Assembly (NCBI GenBank): GCA_944383325.1
Contig: CALWPC010000050.1
Coordinates: 1-60,234, forward strand
Source: an uncultured Lachnospiraceae bacterium
GTDB lineage: Bacteria > Bacillota > Clostridia > Lachnospirales > Lachnospiraceae
Direction of reading: 5' to 3'
Length of the DNA stretch: 60,234 nt
Position numbers and translations under genes: made by a program. Below, piece after piece: positions 35,121 to 43,503 of the stretch (the stretch's first letter is position 1; every line of letters begins with the position of its first letter). Below the pieces are notes generated by a model. The model was not told the origin of the DNA, searched no databases, and was given only the letters and a program-made list of their open reading frames with translations.

Positions 35121-37529
35121 ATGGCAGTATCCTATAATCACAGGGCCATTGAAGAAAAATGGAGAAAGAGATGGGAAGAACAGCCGATCAATGAAAATGA
35201 CGGCACAAAGGAAAAGTATTATTGTCTGGATATGTTCCCGTATCCATCGGGAAACGGATTGCATGTCGGACACTGGAGAGGTTATGTCATCAGCGATGTG
35301 TGGAGCAGATATAAGCTGATGCAGGGGTACTATCTGATTCATCCGATGGGATGGGATGCGTTCGGACTGCCCGCTGAAAATTATGCGATCAAGATGGGAA
35401 CACATCCGGCGATCACGACCGCGCAGAATATTGCGAACATTAAGAAGCAAATTAATGAGATTGCGGCCATATATGACTGGGATATGGAAGTGAACACGAC
35501 CGATCCGAATTTTTATAAATGGACGCAGTGGATTTTTGTGCAGATGTTTAAAGCCGGGCTTGCCTATGAGAAGGAGATGCCGATTAACTGGTGTCCTTCA
35601 TGTAAGACCGGGCTTGCCAATGAGGAAGTGGTCAATGGATGCTGCGAGCGGTGTGGAGCGACGGTGACCAAGAAAAATTTAAAGCAGTGGATGCTTCGCA
35701 TTACCAAGTATGCGGATCGTCTGTTAAATGATTTGGATAAGTTGGATTGGCCGGAAAAAGTCAAGAAAATGCAGACGGACTGGATCGGCAAATCTTACGG
35801 CGCCGAGGTGGAATTTGCACTGGAGGGGCGCAGTGAGCGGATTACCGTTTACACGACCAGGCCGGATACGCTGTACGGGGCGACGTTTATGGTTCTTGCG
35901 CCGGAGCATAAGCTCGCGAAAGCGCTCGCAACCGAGGAGCAGCGCTCGGCGGTGGAGGAGTATATTGCCCGCTCGTCGATGAAATCAAGTGTGGACCGCC
36001 TGCAGGACAAAGAAAAGACGGGCGTGTTTACAGGAAGTTATGCGATTAATCCGCTGAACAATGAGAAAATTCCGGTTTGGCTGTCGGATTATGTGTTGGC
36101 TGATTACGGTACGGGCGCGATTATGTGCGTGCCGGCTCATGACGACCGGGATTTTGCGTTTGCGCAAAAATTCCATATTCCCATTATCCAGGTCATTGCA
36201 AAAGACGGCTTGGAGGCTGAGCAGCTGACCGAAGCCTATACGGAACCGGGTATTATGATCAACTCCGGAAAATTTAACGGAATGAAATCCGAGGACGCAA
36301 AGCGCGAAGTGCCCGAAATGATTGAAAAGATGGGTATCGGAAAGCGGACGGTCAATTATAAGCTGCGCGACTGGGTGTTCAGCCGTCAGAGATACTGGGG
36401 CGAACCGATTCCGATTGTGCACTGCGACAAATGCGGAGCAGTTCCGGTTCCGGAAGATCAGCTGCCGCTGTTGCTGCCTGAGGTGGAATCGTATCAACCG
36501 ACAGGTACAGGCGAGTCTCCGCTTGTGGATATTGAGGATTGGGTCAATACAACATGTCCGGTATGCGGACGTCCTGCAAAGCGTGAGACGAACACGATGC
36601 CTCAGTGGGCGGGTTCTTCATGGTATTTTTTAAGATATGTAGACAATAAAAATGACAGGGAATTAGTTTCCAGAGAGAAAGCGGACAAATATTTACCTGT
36701 GGATATGTATATCGGCGGTGTGGAACATGCGGTGCTGCACCTGTTGTATTCCAGATTTTATACGAAGTTTTTGTATGATATAGGAGTCATTGATTTTGAT
36801 GAACCGTTCCAGAAATTGTTTAATCAGGGGATGATTACCGGAAAGAACGGAATCAAAATGAGCAAGTCCAAAGGGAATGTCGTGGCTCCGGATGATCTCG
36901 TAAGAAATTACGGGTGTGACTCGCTTCGCATGTATGAGCTGTTTGTCGGACCTCCGGAACTCGACTCAGAATGGGATGACCGCGGCATTGACGGTGTGTA
37001 CCGGTTTATCAGCCGTTTCTGGAATCTGGTCATGAGTAATCAGGATCGGGATGTAGAGGCGACAAAGGAACTGCTGAAAGTCCGCAACCGGATGGTGTAT
37101 GATATTACGAACCGTCTGGAGAGCTTCAGCTTAAATACGGTCATTTCAGGTTTTATGGAATATAATAATAAACTGCTTGAAATCAGCAAAAAAAGCGGTG
37201 TCGATAGGGAAACGCTGTTGACGGCGGTTCGATTGATGGCGCCGTTTGCGCCGCATATTGCGGAAGAGTTGTATGAACAGCTCGGACAGTCGGGCAGCGT
37301 ATTTCACAGCGGATGGCCAACATGTGATGAGGCTTATCTGAAAGACGACGAGGTGGAAATTGCCTGCCAGATTAACGGCAAGACAAAGGCGGTTGTCACA
37401 ATCGCAGCCGATGCGGCGAAAGAGGAGGCGATTGAAGCTGCCCGTCAGGCGCTTTCAGGCAAGCTGACCGGAACGATTGTCAAGGAAATTTATGTTCCCG
37501 GCAGAATTGTCAATATTGTGCAAAAATGA
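35121..37529 (+). CDS. leuS: Leucyl-tRNA synthetase
   Basis: LeuS charges tRNA-Leu. The 802-residue protein has the class I motifs HVGHWRGY (HIGH) and KMSKSKGN (KMSKS), the editing domain (around TRPDTLYGATFMVLAPEH and GTGAIMCVPAHDDRD), the zinc-type cysteines NWCPSCKTGLAN and a C-terminal anticodon domain. GGAGGA is nine bases before the chosen ATG. Many Firmicutes synthetase genes carry a T-box leader, but only 70 bp separate leuS from the preceding gene and none is seen. Confidence 0.97.
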   Translation: MAVSYNHRAIEEKWRKRWEEQPINENDGTKEKYYCLDMFPYPSGNGLHVGHWRGYVISDVWSRYKLMQGYYLIHPMGWDAFGLPAENYAIKMGTHPAITTAQNIANIKKQINEIAAIYDWDMEVNTTDPNFYKWTQWIFVQMFKAGLAYEKEMPINWCPSCKTGLANEEVVNGCCERCGATVTKKNLKQWMLRITKYADRLLNDLDKLDWPEKVKKMQTDWIGKSYGAEVEFALEGRSERITVYTTRPDTLYGATFMVLAPEHKLAKALATEEQRSAVEEYIARSSMKSSVDRLQDKEKTGVFTGSYAINPLNNEKIPVWLSDYVLADYGTGAIMCVPAHDDRDFAFAQKFHIPIIQVIAKDGLEAEQLTEAYTEPGIMINSGKFNGMKSEDAKREVPEMIEKMGIGKRTVNYKLRDWVFSRQRYWGEPIPIVHCDKCGAVPVPEDQLPLLLPEVESYQPTGTGESPLVDIEDWVNTTCPVCGRPAKRETNTMPQWAGSSWYFLRYVDNKNDRELVSREKADKYLPVDMYIGGVEHAVLHLLYSRFYTKFLYDIGVIDFDEPFQKLFNQGMITGKNGIKMSKSKGNVVAPDDLVRNYGCDSLRMYELFVGPPELDSEWDDRGIDGVYRFISRFWNLVMSNQDRDVEATKELLKVRNRMVYDITNRLESFSLNTVISGFMEYNNKLLEISKKSGVDRETLLTAVRLMAPFAPHIAEELYEQLGQSGSVFHSGWPTCDEAYLKDDEVEIACQINGKTKAVVTIAADAAKEEAIEAARQALSGKLTGTIVKEIYVPGRIVNIVQK

Positions 37530-37539
37530 TTGATGACAG

Positions 37540-37572
37540 GGGATTGCCCGTAAAACGCGGCAATCCCTTTTT
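37540..37572 (+). terminator. Terminator of leuS
   Basis: A perfect 9-bp stem (37540-37548 with 37559-37567) followed by five U residues. Confidence 0.88.
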
Positions 37573-37624
37573 AAATGATATATTGTGAACTGGGTTTTAT
37601 CGGGCAGAGAAGGGGGAGTGTCAA

Positions 37625-38509
37625 ATGCGCAGTGAAAAAGAAATGTTTGATTTGATTCTCGGTACGGCCAAACAGGACGCCCGCATACGGGCGGTATATA
37701 TGAACGGTTCGAGGACAAACAAAAATGTCAGGAAAGATATATTTCAGGATTATGATATTGTATATGTGGTGACACAAAATAAGCCGTTTTATGAGGAGAA
37801 AGATTGGATTGATGTTTTCGGAGAGCGGCTGTACATGCAGTGCCCTGAGGAAGTGGATCGCTGTAATGGGCTTGACGTGGACTTTGATCAGAGTTATGGA
37901 TGGCTGATACAATTCAAAGACGGCAATCGTCTGGATCTGCATGTAGTGCCCGTAGATGCTGCAAGTCATATTTTAGAAGATAAACTGTGCGTAGTTTTGT
38001 TGGATAAAGACGGAATCTTGCCCGCGGTACCGGAGCCTTCCGATGAGGATTATCGGATCAGGCGGCCTACGCAGCAGGAGTTTGTTGCATGCTGCAATGA
38101 GTTTTGGTGGTGTTTAAATAATGTTGCCAAAGGATTATGGCGTGAAGAGATTCCCTATGTGCAGGCGATGTATTACAATGGCAGCCATCCGCAGCTCGTT
38201 CGGCTGCTCAACTGGAAAATTGGCTATGAGACAGCGTTTGGCGTCTCGACGGGAAAAGCGTCGAAATATATGCAGCGGTATTTGCCGGAGAAACTGTGGA
38301 AGCGATTTCTGCAAACGTATATCAGCGGCGATTTGGAGGAGATTTGGAAATCTGCGTGTGTGATGTGCGAGCTGTTTCATGATGTGGCGAGGGAACTGGC
38401 GAGCCGGTGGGGGCATGTCTATAATGAACAAGAAGCAGAAGCAAGTTACGGCTTTTTTAAACATGTGCGGACGCTTCCAAAAGACGCCGGTGAGGTGTAT
38501 CCGGCATAA
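37625..38509 (+). CDS. ANT(6)-like aminoglycoside 6-adenylyltransferase
   Basis: The 294-residue protein is a nucleotidyltransferase of the AadE/AadK type: AVYMNGSRTNKN followed by FQDYDIVYVV (the Gly-Ser and Asp-x-Asp metal site), RLDLHVVP with the third acidic residue, and a helical C-terminal domain with WRYVxNVAKGLWREEIPY-like and LNWKIGYETAFGVSTGKASKY sequence. Members adenylate streptomycin at position 6. Chromosomal homologues without proven resistance are common in gut Clostridia. It stands alone between leuS and the cfa terminator with normal base composition, so it does not look newly acquired. Confidence 0.88.
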   Translation: MRSEKEMFDLILGTAKQDARIRAVYMNGSRTNKNVRKDIFQDYDIVYVVTQNKPFYEEKDWIDVFGERLYMQCPEEVDRCNGLDVDFDQSYGWLIQFKDGNRLDLHVVPVDAASHILEDKLCVVLLDKDGILPAVPEPSDEDYRIRRPTQQEFVACCNEFWWCLNNVAKGLWREEIPYVQAMYYNGSHPQLVRLLNWKIGYETAFGVSTGKASKYMQRYLPEKLWKRFLQTYISGDLEEIWKSACVMCELFHDVARELASRWGHVYNEQEAEASYGFFKHVRTLPKDAGEVYPA

Positions 38510-38513
38510 AAAT

Positions 38514-38550
38514 CCGGTCAGATGCGGAAGTCGGCTCCGGATCTGACCGG
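38514..38550. terminator. Bidirectional terminator between the ANT(6)-like gene and cfa
   Basis: A perfect 10-bp stem (38514-38523 with 38541-38550). The plus strand has TTCTTTG after it, the minus strand has ATTTTTATG, so it can end both converging transcripts. Confidence 0.8.
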
Positions 38551-38565
38551 TTCTTTGTGTGTGAA

Positions 38566-39723
38566 TTATACGGTTCTTGTCATGGGGAGTGTGTTGTTTA
38601 CGCCTTTGGACAAAAGCAGCTGATGCAGATCAATAATTCCGTTATGGAATGTCGCCGCGCAGGAGGCAAGATACAGTTCCCACATTCTTGTGAATTCGAT
38701 GCCTTTTTCCTCGATGATTTGCTCGCGGTGTGCGTTAAAGTTGGATCTCCAACAGAGCAGCGTGCGGTTATAGTGCCGGCGCAGACTTTCCACATCGAGG
38801 GTGTAGAAATTAAAGTCGGGCAAAATATTGATGATTTCCCGCAGACTGGGCACCATACCGCCGGGGAAAATATATTTTTTGATCCATGCGTCGCCTTCAT
38901 GCTCCTTGAGGGCGCTGATAAAATGCAGCAGGAACAGTCCCTGCGGTTTCAGCACGGCGTCGACATTTTTTATAAATTCTTCGTAATTCCCCCGTCCCAC
39001 ATGCTCGATCATGCCGATGCTCACCACGCGGTCAAATGACATTGAAGATTTTGCAAGTTCGCGGTAGTCCATCAGTCGGACGTCAAGCATATCCTCAAGT
39101 CCTTCATTCTGAATATCCTGTTTGAACTGTTGGTATTGTTCCTCGCTCAATGTGATGCCGGTTCCGTGCACTCCATACAGCTTGGCGGCCCGTTTCAGAA
39201 GATACCCCCAGCCGCAGCCGATGTCCAGAAGGGTCATACCGGCCTTCAGCTGCAGCTTGGCCAAAGTGTGATCGACTTTGTGAACCTGCGCGTCATAGAG
39301 CGAATCATCTTCGTTTTGAAAATAGCCGCAGGAGTAGCTCATAGTTTCGTCTAACCAGAGCTTGTAAAAATCGTTTCCGATGTCGTAATGCGACTGTACT
39401 TCTTTCTTTTGATTTTTTGCGCTTCTCGATGTGAGAATTAATTTTTTCAGCGCGCTTTTATCCGTTGTAAATTTGCCCATCTGGCCAAGAAATAGATCGA
39501 GCACCTCGTAAAGGTCTCTGTCTACTTCGAGATCTCCCCGTATGTAAGCTTCTCCGAGCGCCAGGGAAGTACTGGTGAGCAATTCTTTTTTGTCCGGTTC
39601 GCGATGCATGGTCACGGTGAATTCCGGTTCGCCGTCTCCAATATGATGCACGTTATTCTGGGTTTTCAGACAAAAAGAAACCGGGATAATGTTTGCTAAA
39701 TAGTTTTCTAATAATTGACTCAT
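38566..39723 (-). CDS. cfa: Cyclopropane-fatty-acyl-phospholipid synthase family methyltransferase
   Basis: The 385-residue protein is a Cfa-type SAM methyltransferase that makes cyclopropane rings in unsaturated phospholipid chains. It has the N-terminal lipid-binding part (ALGEAYIRGDLEVD), QSHYDIGNDFYKLWLDETMSYSCGYF, the SAM motif LLDIGCGWGYLL, GITLSEEQ, SIGMIEHVG and the C-terminal NFNAHREQI. The start at 39723 follows AAAGGATG; a 12-codon longer form has no site. It diverges from a cardiolipin synthase gene, so the two form a membrane-lipid locus. Confidence 0.93.
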   Translation of the reverse strand: MSQLLENYLANIIPVSFCLKTQNNVHHIGDGEPEFTVTMHREPDKKELLTSTSLALGEAYIRGDLEVDRDLYEVLDLFLGQMGKFTTDKSALKKLILTSRSAKNQKKEVQSHYDIGNDFYKLWLDETMSYSCGYFQNEDDSLYDAQVHKVDHTLAKLQLKAGMTLLDIGCGWGYLLKRAAKLYGVHGTGITLSEEQYQQFKQDIQNEGLEDMLDVRLMDYRELAKSSMSFDRVVSIGMIEHVGRGNYEEFIKNVDAVLKPQGLFLLHFISALKEHEGDAWIKKYIFPGGMVPSLREIINILPDFNFYTLDVESLRRHYNRTLLCWRSNFNAHREQIIEEKGIEFTRMWELYLASCAATFHNGIIDLHQLLLSKGVNNTLPMTRTV

Positions 39724-39747
39724 AATATCGCATCCTTTCGAACATAT

Positions 39748-39776
39748 ATTATATCCCAATTTACCAGTTTTTACAA
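39748..39776 (-). promoter_or_regulatory. Promoter of cfa
   Basis: On the minus strand TTGTAA (39776-39771), 17-base spacer, perfect TATAAT (39753-39748). Confidence 0.78.
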
Positions 39777-39822
39777 TTTTATTTTTATGTTCTGTTTCTG
39801 CAAGTCAGGCTGAGGCGCCTGC

Positions 39823-39851
39823 TTGCCATGTTCGGCGGTACATGATATAGT
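39823..39851 (+). promoter_or_regulatory. Promoter of cls
   Basis: TTGCCA at 39823-39828, 17-base spacer, TATAGT at 39846-39851. It lies about 50 bp from the divergent cfa promoter. Confidence 0.7.
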
Positions 39852-39894
39852 AAATACAATCATTTATGAATACGAAGGAAAACGGAGGGAACGG

Positions 39895-41478
39895 ATGAGC
39901 AGCGAGCTAGTATCGAAGGAGGCGGGAATTCGGCTTTTAAAACAGGGGAAAAGAGGACTGTTCCATATGGTGTTCAGCCGTATGGGCGTGATCGTTCTGA
40001 TGTTAGTTGCGCAGGTCTTCGCGTTTTTCTGGATGCTGCAGGTGTTTCAGGAATATTTGCCGCATATTTACGGAGGAATGGCCGTTTTAACCGCGTTTCT
40101 GGTCTTGTATCTGATCAACACGGCATCCAATCCAACGGTAAAAATTTCTTGGCTGATTTTGTTGATGATTGTGCCGGTGTTCGGCGTGCTGATGTATGTA
40201 TATACCAAAATGGATCTCGGGCACCGCGTATTGAAGGCCAGGGTGCATTATCTGGTTCGAGAAAGCGTCCGGCTGATTCCGGAAAATGTGACGGTACAGC
40301 GCATGCTTGACGGGGAGTGCGCTGAACTTGCCAATCTGGCGCACTACATTCGCAGTACAGGGTATTCCTCCGCATATCAACGCACAGAGGTAACCTATTT
40401 TGCGTCGGGAGAAGAAAAATTTCCAAGGTTGCTCGAAGAGTTGGAGCGGGCAAAACACTTTATTTTTCTGGAATATTTTATTATACGCGAGGGACTGATG
40501 TGGGGGGAAGTTCTGGAAATTCTGGCGCGAAAGGCAAAGCAGGGTGTGGAAGTGCGCGTCATGTATGACGGAACTTGTGAATTCAGTATGCTGCCGCACG
40601 ATTATCCGAAGCGCTTAAAGCAGCTTGGGATTTCCTGCAAGATGTTCGAGCCGCTAAGGCCTTTTTTGTCTACGCATTATAATTACAGGGATCATAGAAA
40701 AATCGTCGTTATTGACGGCCACACGGCGTTTACAGGAGGCATTAATCTGGCGGACGAGTATATCAACCGGGAGGAGCGGTTTGGATACTGGAAAGATACG
40801 GCCATCATGCTGAAAGGCGATGCCGTACCGGAGTTTACGCTGATGTTTCTTCAGCTGTGGAGCGTTTCGGAAAAGACGTGCGACTTTATAAAATATTTGT
40901 CGTATCCGACGCTGCCTCCGGAAAATACGAAGGGTTTTGTCATTCCTTATGGGGATATTCCGCTAGACAGCCATAAAGTCGGGAAAATGGTTTATATGGA
41001 TTTGCTGAATCATGCGCAGCGGTATATTTACATCATGACGCCGTATCTTATTCTGGACGGGGAGATGGAGACGGCGCTGCGATTTGCGGCGGAACGCGGC
41101 GTGGATGTACGGCTGATTCTGCCTGGCATTCCAGATAAAAAGACGGCATATGCTCTGGCAAAGACGCATTATGCTTCACTTCTGTCAGCCGGAGTTCGGC
41201 TGTATGAATTTACGCCCGGATTTGTTCATGCCAAGGTGTTCGTCAGTGATGACAAAAAGGCGGTGGTGGGGACGATTAATCTGGATTACCGCAGTTTGTA
41301 TCACCATTTTGAATGTGCGGCGTATCTGTATGATATGCCGGTGATTGAAGAGATTAAAGAAGATGTAGAGCGGACGCTGCGGCAGTGCAGAACCGTTACA
41401 TGGGAAACGATTCGCAGAGAGCCGTGGTATGTCAAACTGGCCGGCAGGTTATTGAAAGTCATTGCGCCTTTAATGTGA
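39895..41478 (+). CDS. cls: Cardiolipin synthase
   Basis: Cls condenses two phosphatidylglycerols to cardiolipin. The 527-residue protein has two N-terminal membrane helices (about 25-47 and 50-72, then a third near 80-100) and two phospholipase-D motifs: HYNYRDHRKIVVIDG and HAKVFVSDDKKAVVGTINLD. The ATG at 39895 has GGAGGG six bases upstream; the upstream in-frame ATG at 39823 lies inside the promoter and is rejected. Confidence 0.95.
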   Translation: MSSELVSKEAGIRLLKQGKRGLFHMVFSRMGVIVLMLVAQVFAFFWMLQVFQEYLPHIYGGMAVLTAFLVLYLINTASNPTVKISWLILLMIVPVFGVLMYVYTKMDLGHRVLKARVHYLVRESVRLIPENVTVQRMLDGECAELANLAHYIRSTGYSSAYQRTEVTYFASGEEKFPRLLEELERAKHFIFLEYFIIREGLMWGEVLEILARKAKQGVEVRVMYDGTCEFSMLPHDYPKRLKQLGISCKMFEPLRPFLSTHYNYRDHRKIVVIDGHTAFTGGINLADEYINREERFGYWKDTAIMLKGDAVPEFTLMFLQLWSVSEKTCDFIKYLSYPTLPPENTKGFVIPYGDIPLDSHKVGKMVYMDLLNHAQRYIYIMTPYLILDGEMETALRFAAERGVDVRLILPGIPDKKTAYALAKTHYASLLSAGVRLYEFTPGFVHAKVFVSDDKKAVVGTINLDYRSLYHHFECAAYLYDMPVIEEIKEDVERTLRQCRTVTWETIRREPWYVKLAGRLLKVIAPLM

Positions 41479-41624
41479 GGTGGATGTATCTGGCAGTAAA
41501 GGACTGCCTGATGATGTTCGTTTGATTTTAATGCCTGTATTCTATATACATGACTGTGTTTGTATCTTATGTCGCTGCTTTATACATAACAAAATACATG
41601 TTTGACATGGTTTGGAGGGCGCGA

Positions 41625-41687
41625 GTGATATGCCTGTCTGCTAAAAAAGCTTGTTACGAAAGAGATGGGGGAAAGGAAATGTTATGA
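41625..41687 (+). CDS. 20-codon leader ORF overlapping the ABC exporter start
   Basis: A GTG at 41625 with GGAGGG five bases upstream opens a 20-codon frame with two cysteines (codons 3 and 10). It ends in a TGA that overlaps the ATG of the first ABC gene (ATGA at 41684-41687). This arrangement is typical of translational coupling by a leader peptide; it may also be a chance frame. A possible TTGACA lies at 41602-41607 but no good -10 follows. The rest of 41479-41624 shows only a weak GGCAGT/ACTGCC dyad. Confidence 0.45.
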   Translation: MICLSAKKACYERDGGKEML

Positions 41688-43495
41688 ACAGAAACCGCAC
41701 GTTTAAATATATTAATTTTCTAACTTATCCAATGTGCTGTATTCCGTTCCAGTCTTTATTTTTAATTATTTATACGATCTGTAATGCATTAATACCCGCT
41801 TATGAAACGATTGTACTTGCTGATTTCATCGACTGTGCAATGGCTATTTTTAACGGAAAGAAAAATACAGCTGAGATCGTGCTTCCAATTATTATGATTG
41901 TCTTATATATTTTGTTTATTCATTTTATGCCATCCGTTGCCGATTTGATCAGGCTGACTGGCAAGAATCAAATGACGCTAAAGCTAAAAGAATTAATTAT
42001 CAATAAAAAGGCAGCACTGGAATATATGCATATTGAAAATGAGCAAACACAAAAATTAATTCATCGGGTTTGCGCGGAGCCAGTTGAGAATTTTTCAAGC
42101 GGTTTTAGTAATATATTATCGGCAGCCAGTATTATCATCAGTTCGTTTTCTCTGCTAGTGATTATTATGACGGCAAGTATGATAAGTGGGGTAGTGATCG
42201 TAGTCATTAGCATTCCATTGTTTTTTGTTGCAATGAAAACAGGAAGAAAAAATTATGAAATGAGTAAAGACGCAGTAGAAATACAAAGAAGATACGGATA
42301 TTTGGGGAGTGTTTTGACAGAAAGAGAATATGCACATGAGAGAAAACTTTTTGGCTATAGCCAAAGACTGCAGGAGGATTACGATGCTCTTTATGATCAG
42401 TCCTTTACTATTGAATCCCAAATTGAAAAAAAGACTTATACAAATATGAAAAGCGGATCAATGGTCACCTTATTGTTAATTGCAGTGATTGTAACCGTTT
42501 TATTACCGTCACTTAACATGGGAAATATAACCATTGGAGTATTTGTTGCTCTGGTAAATGCAATCTTTAGTCTGGTTCAAACGATGTCTTGGAGATTGTC
42601 AGGAACAATGAGCGAATATGCCCGGCTTTGTGAATACCTTAAAGATTGGAATGCTTTTTTTTCATTAAGTGAAAAAAAAGACGCCTGCGTCACGCCGTGT
42701 TGTGCAGAAAATTTTGTTTTTCAATCGCTTGAATTTCGAAATGTGAGTTTTCGGTATCCGGGAACAGATATTTATGTGCTAAAACAATGCTCTTTTGTTC
42801 TTCATACTGGGAAAAGTTATTCGTTTGTTGGAGTGAATGGGGCGGGAAAATCGACCATTGTAAAATTAATTACAGGTCTTTATGATGATTATGATGGTGA
42901 AATATTGCTGAACGGCGACAATATCAAACATTATGATTATGCAGCTTTAAAGGCAATAATTTCTGTCCTTTTTCAGGATTTTACATCCTATTCTATTTCG
43001 ATGAAAGATAATATTATTATCGGTCGTGAAATGATTTATGATGAACAAGAAGTTGAGAAAGTAATTTCTCAGGTCGGATTAAAAGACCTTACGAATGAGT
43101 TGCCACATCACATCGAAACGTCGCTTGGTAAAATGAAAGGTGATGGTGTTGATCTCTCACGCGGTCAATGGCAAAGAGTTGCGATTGCAAGACTTCTTTA
43201 CTCAGCGGCTAAAATCAATATTCTTGATGAGCCGACCGCCGCACTGGATCCGATTGCAGAAAGTCAAGTATATGAGATGTTTCATAAGGTGAATCATCAT
43301 TGTTTTACTATTTATATTACACACCGACTTGGCGCGGCAAAAATATCGGATGAAATTCTTGTTGTTCATGATGGGAAAATTGCGGAATGCGGCAGCCATG
43401 AACAGTTGATGAGTATACGTGGCGGTTTATATCAAACAATGTTTGAACAGCAAAGATCGTGGTATGAGCGCGATTCGGTCATGCAGTACAAGTGA
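41684..43495 (+). CDS. ABC exporter half-transporter (subunit 1), A+T-rich
   Basis: The 603-residue protein has an N-terminal membrane domain with about six helices and a C-terminal ATPase with Walker A GVNGAGKST, signature LSRGQWQRVAIARLL (a variant of LSGGQ), Walker B ILDEPTAALDP and switch ITHRLGAAKI. There is no C39 peptidase domain. Its DNA is visibly A+T-richer than its neighbours (for example 41881-41940 is about 28% G+C), suggesting horizontal transfer. The AAAGGA site overlaps the leader ORF end. It pairs with the next gene, probably as a heterodimer exporting a drug, lipid or peptide; substrate unknown. Confidence 0.9.
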   Translation: MNRNRTFKYINFLTYPMCCIPFQSLFLIIYTICNALIPAYETIVLADFIDCAMAIFNGKKNTAEIVLPIIMIVLYILFIHFMPSVADLIRLTGKNQMTLKLKELIINKKAALEYMHIENEQTQKLIHRVCAEPVENFSSGFSNILSAASIIISSFSLLVIIMTASMISGVVIVVISIPLFFVAMKTGRKNYEMSKDAVEIQRRYGYLGSVLTEREYAHERKLFGYSQRLQEDYDALYDQSFTIESQIEKKTYTNMKSGSMVTLLLIAVIVTVLLPSLNMGNITIGVFVALVNAIFSLVQTMSWRLSGTMSEYARLCEYLKDWNAFFSLSEKKDACVTPCCAENFVFQSLEFRNVSFRYPGTDIYVLKQCSFVLHTGKSYSFVGVNGAGKSTIVKLITGLYDDYDGEILLNGDNIKHYDYAALKAIISVLFQDFTSYSISMKDNIIIGREMIYDEQEVEKVISQVGLKDLTNELPHHIETSLGKMKGDGVDLSRGQWQRVAIARLLYSAAKINILDEPTAALDPIAESQVYEMFHKVNHHCFTIYITHRLGAAKISDEILVVHDGKIAECGSHEQLMSIRGGLYQTMFEQQRSWYERDSVMQYK

Positions 43496-43503
43496 GGTAT
43501 CAT

